Shown: piece after piece, positions 51,901 to 63,003 of the stretch
How the letters are laid out: each line of letters starts with the position of its first letter
Numbering within the stretch: position 1 is the stretch's first letter
NCBI GenBank assembly: GCA_033060915.1
Contig: CM065393.1
Location: forward strand, 1,487,001 to 1,551,000
DNA: 64,000 nucleotides
Direction: 5' to 3'
Source of the DNA: Euryodendron excelsum
Lineage: Eukaryota > Streptophyta > Magnoliopsida > Ericales > Pentaphylacaceae
Translations under genes and position numbers: made by a program
The notes under the pieces: generated by a model
Told to the model about the DNA's origin: nothing
Database searches by the model: none
The model's input: the letters and a program-made list of their open reading frames with translations, nothing else

Positions 51901-52794
51901 CTTGGAAATGGTGGACTTACCGCTCTAAGGACTTAGGTACTTTCTCAAGTAGCATGCCGGAAGGGCCTAAGGGGCAGTTTGGTCATTTTCACTAGAGTGG
52001 GCTAGCAGGCACTGGTGTTAACCTGGGTTTTGAGTGTTTTCATTACTCTAACAGTGTGTGACGAGTTAGTTTCCAAAGGTATCCCATCCTTCGGTAAACG
52101 TATCACGGCCAAGAGGCGTGTTCGGTCCCATAACATAAGCGCTTTTATTGGCATTTCCTAATGTCGACCTGTTTGCGAGTGTTTCTGCCACTCTGACAGT
52201 TGCAATGTTTGTGAGTGTTTTCGTCACTCTGATGGTATGCATTCATTTCGGAGATTGCCTAATCTCAGGAAGCTGTTGGATGGTCTTATCGTCTGAGTGA
52301 TCAATTTTCTCGAAAGACGTGTCGAATAGCGGACATTCTACATTAGTGGGCTAGCAGGCGCCAGAAGTGAACCGCTCTACCATCTCGGGGACTTGGGTTC
52401 CGTCCACGTCAACAAGTTTGAAGGGATTTATCGTTCCTAGGAGTTTTCTCGATAAACGTGCCAAATTGGATGGACTTATCGTCTGAGGGATCAATTTTTT
52501 TGAAAGACATGCCAGATTGAGCTTGACTAGTCTGGATTGGAATTGAAACTGGAATTGAAGTTAAAATATGGACTTACCGTATTTAGGAAGGCCTGCCAAT
52601 TGGAATTGGACTAAGTAATACCTTAAGGGCATTTTGGTCATTTTGTCTCTATTGGGCATGGTGAGCCCGCGAAGCGATTGATTGACTGAATTGAGTCTAG
52701 AAAGCTGATTTAGACTTGAATGTGTCTATGTCGGTTTGAATGTGAGCCTGGTTGGGTTAGAAATTGTCGAGTGAGTAAAAAAAGGGTGCGTACA
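48999..52794 (-). mobile_element. Inverted LTR of the 4.6 kb family (copy D), end-truncated
   Basis: The right end GGGTGCGTACA is the complement of the LTR start. Sequence matches LTR A/B through the about 160-bp array and TATA (CTATATTTATAAGC, near 51,130) to the CCCATGAGGGTTGCC segment near 49,080. The last about 0.6 kb of the LTR is missing at the left, together with some 45 bp of the foldback arm, so a deletion accompanied or followed insertion. Confidence 0.65.
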
Positions 52795-52821
52795 CCACTT
52801 GGCCATGGGTGGATCCGCCAC

Positions 52822-53098
52822 TAAATCTAAGGGCGAGCAGGAGGCAGTCTTGCAGATGGAGTCGAAGATGAGCCATCGGCGTTGTCCTCATGGGGAGAGC
52901 ATGAAACACAATACAGTAATCAGTTTCAATTATCAAATTCAGAATACCCATAGGAGAGGCAAGCCAAAGTCCTCGACGCAATGCCCAGAATTCTACAATA
53001 TTATTACAATGTTGGCCAATAGATTAAGCGTCGCCAAGTACAAAATTGCCAAATTTATCTTGAATAACTCCACCAATGCCTACCAGACCTGGATTACT
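52822..53098 (-). pseudogene. RNase H-like (RVT_3) domain fragment between the foldback arms
   Basis: The minus strand reads LVGIGGVIQDKFGNFVLGDA, one TAA, SIGQHCNNIVEFWALRRG, then LWLASPMGILNLIIETDYCI and VFHALPM. This is the N-terminal two thirds of a plant RNase H-like domain: GG(V)I.D..GNFV, the catalytic-Glu region EFWALRRGL, and IETD with the catalytic Asp. Only one stop interrupts it. It may derive from a LINE or from a host RNase H-like gene captured between inverted repeats. The complementary C-terminal part is absent here; a similar C-terminal piece lies at 16.2-16.5 kb. Confidence 0.65.
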
Positions 53099-53795
53099 GT
53101 GAGAAGTAGTGGCGGATCCACCCATGGTTGAGTGGTAGCGGCTGCTGCCACTGGAATTTGAAAATTTTTTTTAACCCGACCCACTACCCATGCCTATATG
53201 GTACCCGACCTAATATCCACACCTAACTAAAATTGAATTTTACCCGACCTAATACCCATGCCTATATCAAAGTTAATTTTACTTAACCTAGTCTGTTGAT
53301 CTCTCCCTTTTAGGCTCTCAGTCTCTCCTCTTAGTCTCTCAGTCTCTTGGTCTCTCGATGAAGAAGAAGAACTAGAGTCTAAAGATCTAGGGTTGAGGCT
53401 CAGCCATGATGGGATGAATAGATCGTTGAATAGCATAAGCTCTCATCTCCCTTTTTGATTTTCCTCATGTTTAATCTAGATCTAGGGTTAAGGCTCATTT
53501 TTATTAGTTTATTCATTGAATTATTTGAAGATAATGAATCTCCCTGCAATATATATATATATATATATATGCAGAATTACTCAGATTGACAATATACCAT
53601 ATTCATATGTACAGTTGCATAGCACACTTAGTCAGTAATGATGGAATATAGATTATTCTATGGGTGAATCCGCAACTGGTTCGGGCTTTACATTCGTACA
53701 TATTTTTTTTTATTTTTTATTTTTTATTTTTCTCATATTCAGAGTTTGACTGTTACTATATGGAAATCATGTCATACTGATATAGGCTATACAAC

Positions 53796-54234
53796 TGCTT
53801 CTAAGGTTGGAAACTTGTTGAACTGGTAGTCTAAATTGTTTTTAATATATATGCCATTTAGGATATTGCCGCAACGCTGCTCAATCAGTTATTTTTTATT
53901 CCCTCTTCTTCTTTAGCTTTATCACTTTCACAGGTGCACATTTTGTGATACATTTTGTGCTTAAAATTTGTTGAATTGGTGAGACATTTGCTTAGGCACA
54001 CATTTGTGAGACATTTGCACAAGCGTAAATTTATGGTATATTTTGCAAAAGCGCAAAAGCACACATTTGTTATATATTTGAATGTGTAGAATTTGTTGAA
54101 TTGCTTGGGTTGAATTTATTGAATTTGTAGACTTGCACATGCGCACATTCAGATTGCTTGGGTTTTATTTATTTATATATTTTTATATAGTTATAAGAAG
54201 ATATTTTAAGAAAATAACACTAAAAGAATCTAAT
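53796..54234. other. Spacer, nothing recognised
   Basis: AT-rich, with irregular repeats of GCACA(C/T)ATTTGTGA words near 53,935-54,150. No gene. Confidence 0.4.
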
Positions 54235-55708
54235 GCCCAACTTTGTCATATGGATACATTTTTAACAAAAGAAAAATAATAAATTTAAAGTAATTTCTAG
54301 TTGTGATCAGCATGTCCAGATTTGCATGGCTCCCACCTCCTCATGGACATGACTCACATGTTTCGGCCCATTTAATGAACATGTCAGCATTATATATACA
54401 TACAAGGTCGGCCTATTCAATGCCCATCAAAGCCGTATTCGACAAAGTTCCGCTATCTGTTCAAAAATCGGGCCTACCGGTCATTGTAGGTTATTTTAAA
54501 TTTAAGTGGGGATTCAGTTAGTTTTGTTTAGAGTGAGAAAAATGAATAATTATGAAATCCAAATTTTCAAATTTGTTGAGTGTGCAATAACTAATTTTCA
54601 ATTTTATCAAAAGCATATAAAGTTGAAGCATGCATTTATTTTAAAATTGGTCCCATACTTGGGACTAGCATTTTATAGTATTTGGTTATTCTAAACCAAC
54701 AGATGTACCAAAGGCAAATGCTAACATGTTTTTCTTAAGGCATAGGTTAAACATGCATGAATAGAGGGTCTGTTTGATACGGCTTATTTTAAGTTTTTTT
54801 TTTTTTGCCTAACTGCTTTGGCTTATAGGTCAAAAAAAAAAAAAAACTAATTTTTTTAGCTTATTTGTTTTTTTTTTAATTTTTGCTTTTATGCTAGTCT
54901 TAGCTTATAAAAGCACAAAAAATTAAAAAAAGTTAATTTTTTTTTCTTACAAGTAAAAAAACAAAAAAAAAAAGATAAAAAAATATATATACCAAACGGG
55001 CCCAAAATTGTACAATGTTAAAAATTGTGAAAATAAGTGCGAGATTCACACTTTGCACAACCAAATAATACACATACTCAGAGCACGTGTTAGCAACACC
55101 ATATATCAATGGCTTGAGACCTCTTGTGAATTGGTGGGGTCTCGCTAATATTGCAGGACTAAGATCTCAGATATTGCAGTAGTGGGCTATGATTGTCAGG
55201 CTGTATATAGGTATAAATTTGGGGATTAGTTGGAGCAAAACTTCTTGTGGAGGGCAAAATAAAAATATATATGAAAGTAGGCCTCTACATTTATTTTTCC
55301 TAAAACACTTCCACTTTCATTGTCCCAATTGGAATTAAACTAAGTCAACCTAAATTTTTTTTTGTATGGATTTGAAATAATTTTTTCGGAAAAGCAATAG
55401 CAGACCTACACGGGTAGTGGCCAATGGTAAGCCCTAGGAAGATTTGCAAACTTGGGCGTCATGGGTTCGGCTATTTCTGTTGTTCGCAAGGGTCCAGCAT
55501 ATGGATTCATGTAACCAGGAATTTTATTAAGGGGTCATGGGTTTAAATTATGTTGTGGGGTAAGATAAAAATATTTCTTGAATTTTGAAAGGTCAAGGTA
55601 AAATTTTTTAAATTTTGTTAGGAAAAATGTTGAAAATCTTGAATTTTTTGAAAATTCAGATCAAATCTTTTGAATTTTGTTGGAACTAAGGTAAAAATTA
55701 TCAAAATT
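54235..55708 (+). repeat. Direct duplication, left copy (about 1.5 kb)
   Basis: Highly similar to 58,520-60,030, including CAGATTTGCATGGCTCCCAC, ACCTCTTGTGAATTGGTGGG and GCAATAGCAGACCTACA. Non-coding. Both copies contain the same MITE-like element at the same place, so the insertion predates the duplication. Confidence 0.85.
54766..55003. mobile_element. MITE-like element in the left duplicate
   Basis: Ends GGGTCTGTTTGATAC and ATACCAAACGGGCCC are inverted repeats (11 of 15 positions). The interior is poly-A/T with CTTATAAAAGCAC words. No ORF. Confidence 0.6.
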
Positions 55709-56913
55709 GAATTAGAAGTCCGAGGTCGATGAACAGAGAAGATAGTTCAAATCAAAGAAATAATTTAACACGGTTGGAATGTAGTAATACTTGGAAAGTC
55801 CGAGGTCGATTCACAGGAAAGACAGTTGATGTCCACAGAAGACTCGCTTCAAACAGAAAAAAAACTCACAGTATAACTCCGAAAAGGGAAAAGAAAAATG
55901 ATATGGTTCGAGAAGTTTGTTTGTTTTGAAACTTAATGAAAGTAGAGATTTGAACAAATAAATGAGGTTCTTTGCTATGAACGATCCAATTGCCCTAGCT
56001 TTTGATACATTCACAAAGTATTGTGCTAACTCAATTTAACGTTGACAACTTACGATATTGAATCAGAAGATTTTGTAGTTAAAACGATTGGGGAATCTTT
56101 CTACTTCATTCAATATTTGAATCAATGGATTCAAAACATTCATATAAGGGATCCAACGAACACCTATACCAAATTGACGTTGCACACGTGCACTCAAAGA
56201 TATGATCACAAACGTTTGGCTTCAAAAGCAATAGATAAAGATGAAAGAAAGCTATAAATTAAAATATAAAAAACCATGAAATCCAATCAATACCCTATGA
56301 ACCATTCAAAGCCCAGACGAACATTCACATTCGTCGCCAAGAAGAAGATTAGCTGCTCATGATAACAAAAAACATAACTTGTATTTGAAGAAAACTGATA
56401 ATCTTTAAGGAAAGCGCATGCTTAATTACAAGAATAATGAAGAATTTTGCAAAGAAAACTAATAAAATTGATAAACAACTCTATTCTCTCTCTAGAATTA
56501 GTACTCCTCACAAAATAATAAAGTTTCCTATTTATAATTACAAGGAGGCGCAAAGAAAATAAAATAAAAACTCTAATCTGCATTCGATCATCTGGACAGT
56601 CATCCAGTGTTGTCTGGACGCTAAGCCAAAGTGAAAATCAGTATATTCTCTGATCGTCCAGGTGGCACAATCCATCGTCCAAACATTAGGCCAATTGGGT
56701 TTCTTCTCCTTATTTGATTGTCCTAATGCTCCAAGGCCAGTCCTAACGATCCAAATTTTTTAAAATTGCACTTCTGCCCCTTTTTTTTAATCTCAAGAAC
56801 CTACAAAAGTACATCAGAAGAGTGTCAAACATAAAAACTACTTAACTCCTATACAACTATCCTAATCTTAACAAAAGCTAATTAGAAGGTGATAATTATA
56901 CTTTTATAGTGCA
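55709..56913 (-). mobile_element. Family F LTR (copy 3)
   Basis: On the minus strand it starts TGCACTATAAAAGTATAATT and ends with GTCGA(C/T)CTCGGACTTCCAAG segments, like copy 2. GTCCAGAC/GTCTGGAC-type words lie near 56,590-56,770. It separates the two duplicates together with 1.6 kb of other DNA. Confidence 0.5.
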
Positions 56914-57275
56914 GTCGGTCTACATACCTATATGCATGTATGCTTATACATACGATGTTATTCATGAACTATGTTTTGCAAGTACCTACCATGCAATTAC
57001 TATGATTTGGTAAATATTCTTTACCAACCAAACATATGAGGTTATTCTATCATCTATTCAAGTCTACGACAAAATTAATAACTCGGAAAACAAAGCTTAA
57101 TATTTTGTCCCAAATGATAGAATTATTTGTCTTTTTTCCCCAAGTAATTGATCTAAGCGAAAAAGATTTGAGTCAGACTTCTATAGAACGTTTAGCTCAA
57201 TGTCGAAAATAATTATGGAACTCTTTCAATATTTACAACAATAAAAAAACATAAATAAAACTCAGCTTGTGCTTC

Positions 57276-57315
<40 letters not shown>

Positions 57316-58519
57316 TAATAATAATCATTATTATTATTATTATTATTGTTGGACACCAGACATGTGACAATGTGGCCCAAATCAATTCACGGCCCAATAA
57401 GGTACACGACCAAAATACCATAAAAGGAAAAAAGAAAGAAGAGAAAAGAGAGAGAGAGAGGTGTACCATTTACTAACCAAACATTTTGAGGTATTATTTA
57501 AACAGCTTTCCCACTCCCCCACCCCTAAAAAAACCTAACCCAGGTTCCTCAAGTTATGTTTGTTTCGAATTACTTTATTTATTTTTATTTTTACAGAGTT
57601 AGTTATGTATAATAGAAGACCTAATTATGAGTTGATAGATTTATTACTTAATGGATTAAAAAATAAACATTTTCATCTCGTTAACAAAACTAGTCTTGGA
57701 TTAATTATGCCCTTAAAGTCAATATTTGACATTATATTTGATATATTTATAATATGACAGCAATCTATTTTATGATAGGTGAGATGTTAAGTTATAGATT
57801 GCATGTTAGGTAAATTGTGTGTGCAACACAAAAGAAATAATAAGGCAAGAATTTTCAGATCAAAATATAGGTAAGACCAACATTCTCCAATTGTAAGACC
57901 AATAATAATAAAAAAAAGTGCAACTGTTGCCTGTTGGTGTTGTTTCCATTTGAGGATATTTTTGGTCATACCACTTGATGAAATTATTATTATTATGTTT
58001 GGGACAAGTAAATCGGCCCAAAGCCATCAGTAAAAATTAGGGGCCCGAGACAATGAGAAAATATTGGGTACCATGCTATCATGCTGATGTGGTACAATAG
58101 ACCAACAAATTAGAATCATATAATCATATAAATCTTAAACATCAGGAGTGTTGTATTTAAAATTTAAATTTTTCCGTCTGAAATAAGATGATTGGAATTT
58201 CAAACACTCATATGGCAATGTATTATTGGTCCATTATACCATGACAGTATGATGATGTGGTACTACCTTAGTACTGAATATTTTCTCACAAGGAAGGGTT
58301 ACAATTGTGAAAACAAAATTCTCAGAATCTCCCAATATTAAGAATAGTTCAGTTTTTCCAAATTTCCTAAATTATGCAAGACAATTACAGAAGGATAGGC
58401 TCATAATTCTTAAGTTTTTCAATATGCAATTGTTTGTTAATAAACAGTTTTCTTAAATGTTGATATTTTTCCACATAATACCCGATACAAAAATTATTTC
58501 TACGCCGAATAATTTCTGA
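56914..58519. other. Spacer with a palindromic AAT/ATT microsatellite
   Basis: (AAT)n followed by TC and (ATT)n at 57,276-57,349 forms an almost perfect long hairpin. Otherwise AT-rich, no gene recognised; the long Ile-only reading frames over the microsatellite are artefacts. Confidence 0.6.
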
Positions 58520-60030
58520 GTCCCAACTTGGTCATATGGTTACATTTTTAACTACAGAAAAATGATAAATTTTAAGTAATTTCTAGCAGTGATCAGCATA
58601 TCCAGATTTGCATGGCTCCCACCTCCTCATGGACATGACACACATGTTTCGGCCCATTTAATGAACATGTCAGCATTATATATATACAAGGTCGGCCTAT
58701 TCAATGCCCATCAAAGCCGTATTTGGCAAAGTTCCGCTATTGGTTCAAAGTATCGGGCCTACCGGCCATTAAAGGTTATTTTAAATTTTAAGTGGGATTC
58801 AGTTAGTTCTGTTTAGAGTGAGAAAAATGAATAATTAAGAATTCGAGTTTTTCAAGCTTGTGGGTGTGCAACAACTAATTTTCAATTTTATCAAAAGCAT
58901 ATAAAGTAGAAGCATGCATTTATTTTAAAATTGGTCCCATACTTGAAACTAGCATATTATAGTGTTTGGTTATTCTGATCAAATAGAGGTACCAAAGGCA
59001 AATGCTAACCTCTTTTTATTAAGGCATAGGTTAAACATGCATGAACAGAGAGTTTGTTTGATAGTACTTATTTTAAGTTTTTTTTTCTTGACTTCTTTCA
59101 CTTATAAATAAAAAAAATTAATCTTTTTAGCTTATTTGTTTTTGTTTTTGTTTTTTTTTTTACTTTTGTACTAGTCTTAGCTTATAAAAGTACAAAAAAA
59201 TTCAAAAAATTTAACTTTTTTTTTCCTTATAAGCTAAAAAAAAGAAGTTAAAACAACTATACCAAACAGACTCAGAGTTGTATAATGTTAAAAATTGTAA
59301 AACCAAAAAGTATACTTTATACAATCAAACAATACACATAAGCATAGCACATGTTAGCAACACCATATATCAAATGGCTTGACACCTCTTGTGAATTGGT
59401 GGGGTCTTGCTAACATTGCAGGACTAAGATCTCAGATATTGCAGTAGAGGGCTATGACCGTCGGACTGCATAGAGGTAGAAATCTGGGGATTAGTTGGAA
59501 CAAAAGTCCCAATACCTTGCTGTGGAGGGCAAAATAAAAATATATATGAAAGTAGGCCTCTACATCCATTTTTCCTAAAACACTTCCACTTTCATTGTCC
59601 CATCTGGAATTGAGCTAAGTCAACCTAAATTTTTTGTTGTATGGATTTGAAATAATTTTTTCGGAAAAGCAATAGCAGACCTACATGGGTAGTGGCCAAT
59701 GGTAAGCCCTGGGAAGATTTGCAAACTTGGGCGTCAAGGGTTCAGCTATTGCTGATGTTGCATTTGGTTTCACTACGTATTGCATGGTCCTGCATATGGA
59801 TTCATGTAACCAAGGACGAATCAGGAATTTTATTGAGTGGGTCATCGGAGACAGGTTAAAGTTTTTAAATTATGTTGAGGGGGTAAGATAAAAAAATTCT
59901 TGAATTTTGAAAGGTTGAGGTAAAATTTTTTAAATTTTGTTAGGGAAAAAGTTGAAAATCTTGAATTTTTTGAAGGTTCAGATAAAATTTTTTAAATTTT
60001 GTTAGAACTAAAGTAAGAATTATCAAAATT
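58520..60030 (+). repeat. Direct duplication, right copy (about 1.5 kb)
   Basis: Partner of 54,235-55,708. It has an extra sentence-like block (GCATTTGGTTTCACTACGTA) near 59,760 that is absent from the left copy. It lies about 1.1 kb past the 3' end of P450 copy 2. Confidence 0.85.
59051..59273. mobile_element. MITE-like element in the right duplicate
   Basis: Orthologue of the element at 54,766: starts GAGTTTGTTTGATAG, ends CTATACCAAACAGACTC. Confidence 0.55.
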
Positions 60031-61102
60031 TGGAAGGTCAAAAAGGAAAATTTTAAAATTTTTGGTTTGGGAGGGGTCACTATACAATCTCTTTTTATAA
60101 ATACTCAAAATCAATGGGGCACGCCCCCATTGTCCATGCATAGTTTCGTCACTGCATGTACTGAAGTTCTCCCCAACCCATACAAAAGATGCGTGGGATG
60201 TGATTTCTCGTTAGGAAAAAAGAAAAGAAATGGAATCTAAAAAAATCAATATTTCTCATTTCTTTTGTTAAAGATGCATTGTCTGCGTTTTACAATTTTT
60301 CAACACTGTAAAATTCTATTCATGCATATTTAAGTTTCGCCTTAAATGCACATATTAGCATTTGTTCAAAATAATTTAGCAAATTGTGAAGATAGAAACT
60401 GAGGTCAACATAAAAAAAGAATCCACATTAATTCTACACTCAAAAAAGTATTTCTCTTTTGGTTTTAAGTACTCTTGAGGAGGAATCTACTGTCCAAGAT
60501 GGAGGCTGGATACAGCCTGGAATATAAAAGATGTTGCATGCATTGAATAGAATTAATTCATATGAATTCCCACACCTAATCTTAAAATAAGTTGAAATCT
60601 CAGTTTTTAAGTACCCCAAACTTGACCCTGCAAATGGGCATTAACGATGATAAAACCAGGGATTCCTAAAGTCAGTCATTGAAAAGAAAGAGACAGAAAA
60701 TTCTCCAAAAAAGATATTCATTTAACCTTTTGCTCTCTTCATTTCAATTTACAAATAACCAATAAAATGTATCCACTTGCTGATGACTTTACATCTATGT
60801 GTCACACAGATGACTCGCAAACCAACTCAAGCCCTTGGGGGTACACTATGGTGACGCCGTTTTGCAACTGAGTCCCCTGTTTTTTTTTTTTTTTCCCTTC
60901 TTTCCTTTGCAAGTATTCAACTAGATCATAACTTATACATACATACATACATACATATATATATATATTCTATAGGTGTTTATTATTACTAGCAGCTTCT
61001 GCCAATCATGGCATGAAGTTTAGCTATCTAGCTAGCGCATGAAAATGAAATACAGTACTTAATATGTGGTAAAATCGAGTTAGAGACGCCCTCAAGTGGG
61101 AA
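60031..61102. other. Intergenic, 3' side of P450 copy 2
   Basis: Up to about 60,160 there is a degenerate transposon-like tail (GGGGCACGCCCCCATTGTCC then GTTTCGTCACTGCATG). The remainder is AT-rich with a CATA/TA microsatellite at 60,938-60,968. No gene. Confidence 0.45.
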
Positions 61103-62902
61103 TTAAGCTTTGTTGTGAGGATAGAGGCGGATTGGAAGGCCCTTTTCAGGATTGGGCATGGGATCGCAAACAATCTTCTCGTTAGGAATCAGCATCTCCC
61201 ACTTGAACTTGGTCACCAGACGGTGCATGAACACTAGTATTTCCAATCGGGCATATTCTTTTCCGGGGCACATCCTAGGTCCTCCCCCGAAAGGCACAAA
61301 TGTGTAAGGAGCCGGTCCGGTCCCTTCAAACCTCGATGGATCGAATTTTTGTGGCTCCGGAAAGAATTCAGCATTTTTATGGGTCGAGTTTGCGCTCCAA
61401 TATATCTGTACGTATTTCAACATAAAAGAAGAAATTTATAAAAAAAAAAAAAAAGAGGTTAATTCTAAAATAATTATGTACAATTGATTGAACAATTTTG
61501 GTTAATATATTACCTTCCACCCCTTTGGAATTGAGAAACCGTTGTACATGAAATCACTGATTGCTTCTCTGAAAGCACCTTGGAGAGGGGGTGCAAGTCT
61601 CATCACTTCACATGCAACGTTCCAAGAATACTTCATCTTCTGAACATCATCCCAATTCAACAGTTCACCTGGAGCTTTTGATCTTGCAATTTCCATTTGC
61701 TCTGTTCACAAGGCAACAAAAATAATCACAATCAGGTACGTACTCGTCCCATGCATCATTCTTTGCTGGCTTAGAATATTATATATGCATATATGCATAT
61801 ATATATAGAAAAATAAATAAAAAGTGAAACCTATATTCTCCATTTTATAAAATAAAAATAAAAAAAAAAAGACACCAAGCATGGAAAAGTTGAAGGTGTA
61901 AAGACAAGTTGAACTCCTTGACAATAAAAGAAGACAGAGATGAGAATTTTACGTACCCACGTAAACTCCTTGGTAGACCTCGGGGAGTTCAGCAAGATAC
62001 TTGACGATGGAAGCACAGGCAGAGCTTGCGGTGTCATGGCCACCGACCAACAAACCCAAGATCTTGTCAGCAATATCAGCCTCATGCATGAACTTTCCAT
62101 TTTCGTCGCTAGTCAGAAGCATGTGTGACAGTATATCCTGTGTCGGTGACGCCTTTCCCTCGGCCAAGTCCACCTTTCTTTGCTTGATCACCTTCACCAG
62201 CTCCGTCCTGATGAAGTTGGACGCCTTGATAGCCCGGTTAAACGGCGTTCCAGGCAAGTCTATAGGGACAGACAATAGTCCTGCTGCCAAAACCCCGAAA
62301 GGGTCTTCAAATACACGCACATGGCTGGGATCTTCCACGCTCATGAAGACCCGACAGGCCAGCCAAAATGTGTAGCGCTTGGTGAGAGGGAAGACCACCA
62401 CTTGCTCCTTCTTCTCCCAATCAGTCTCAAAGTGTCGCTGCGCGATCCCATCCATGAGCCCAATATATCCCCGCAACGCCTCTGGTTTGAGAAAGTTTGG
62501 GAGCATCTTTCTCAAGTTGATGGCTTCTTCTTTGGAGGAGGTTTGGGTTGAAGAAGGGAAGATCTTGTCGACGGAGCTAGGCCACCATGCCTGGACAAGC
62601 TTGTTCTCATTGGAGAACAAGAACTTGTTACCGGCTGCTCCACAGAACACGACGGCCGGTGACCCTAATAGACTTGTCCTGAAAACGTAGGACGAGTACT
62701 TGGCTATGCGATCGAATATGAACTTTTCAGGGTGACCCTTCCACCCTGTGGAGAGGAACTCAAGGCTCTCGCCGACCACAGGAAATCCCGTCCTGCCGGG
62801 TGGGAGGTTTCCGGTACTCTTTTGCCTGTAGAAGAGGAAGTGGAGGGAGAGGAAGACAAAGAGAAGAAAGAAGCCAAGGACAGAGGCATAGAAGAGCTCC
62901 AT
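61103..62902 (-). CDS. Cytochrome P450, CYP716A-type (copy 2)
   Basis: A complete three-exon P450: exon 1 62902-61957, exon 2 61701-61514, exon 3 61405-61103, GT/AG borders with the same phases as copy 1 and an identical 188-nt exon 2. The product is 478 residues. N-terminal MELF and membrane anchor (about residues 7-25), hinge [16 protein letters not shown]-helix GGHDTA, K-helix EVMR at 347-350, PSRF, haem loop [10 protein letters not shown] with Cys at 424, C-terminus [11 protein letters not shown]. It resembles published beta-amyrin 28-oxidases (CYP716A12 type), from memory, more closely than copy 1 does, for example at LPIRLYPH and [16 protein letters not shown]. The likely role is triterpene oxidation at the ER; substrate and position are inferred from the family. 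In exons 2-3 about 81% of residues are identical to copy 1 by eye. Introns are short (255 and 108 bp). An in-frame Met six codons upstream (62920) is possible, but MELF is shared by both copies. Confidence 0.95.
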
Positions 62903-62996
62903 GTCTTCTTGCCTTAGCAATGTAATTTTGGGTGACTAGTAGTGTTGTGTACTTTAAACTTGTTGGGATGAGTTAAGAGGCAATGAGAGGAGGCAT

Positions 62997-63003
62997 ATTT
63001 ATA
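62997..63003 (-). promoter_or_regulatory. TATA box of P450 copy 2
   Basis: TATAAAT on the minus strand within GCCTATAAATATGCC, about 95 bp upstream of the ATG. It shares its flanks with the TATA box of copy 1, where the distance is about half. Confidence 0.65.

Larger units (their letters stand above)
43874..53795. mobile_element. Foldback structure with long inverted arms, split by two inserted LTRs
   Basis: Left arm 43,874-44,510 plus 48,949-48,998 and 52,795-52,822. Right arm 53,107-53,795, inverted. Matching landmarks: CAGTATGACATGATTTCCAT (left) and ATGGAAATCATGTCATACTG (right); GGTGGATCCACCC; TCAACCCTAGAT and ATCTAGGGTTAAGG; GGGCATGGGTATTGGGTCGG and its complement. Removing the two insertions (44,511-48,948 and 48,999-52,794) gives arms of about 0.7 kb around an RNase H fragment of about 0.28 kb. 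The arms contain TA-rich microsatellites (44,101-44,115 and 44,170-44,190; 53,551-53,570). Confidence 0.65.

Noticed and set aside
57233..57476. Open frames rich in Ile on both strands
   Set aside because: Translation of the AAT/ATT microsatellite.
4558..62902. A full triterpene biosynthetic gene cluster
   Set aside because: Only the two P450 paralogues are present; no oxidosqualene cyclase, acyltransferase or glycosyltransferase is visible in the window.
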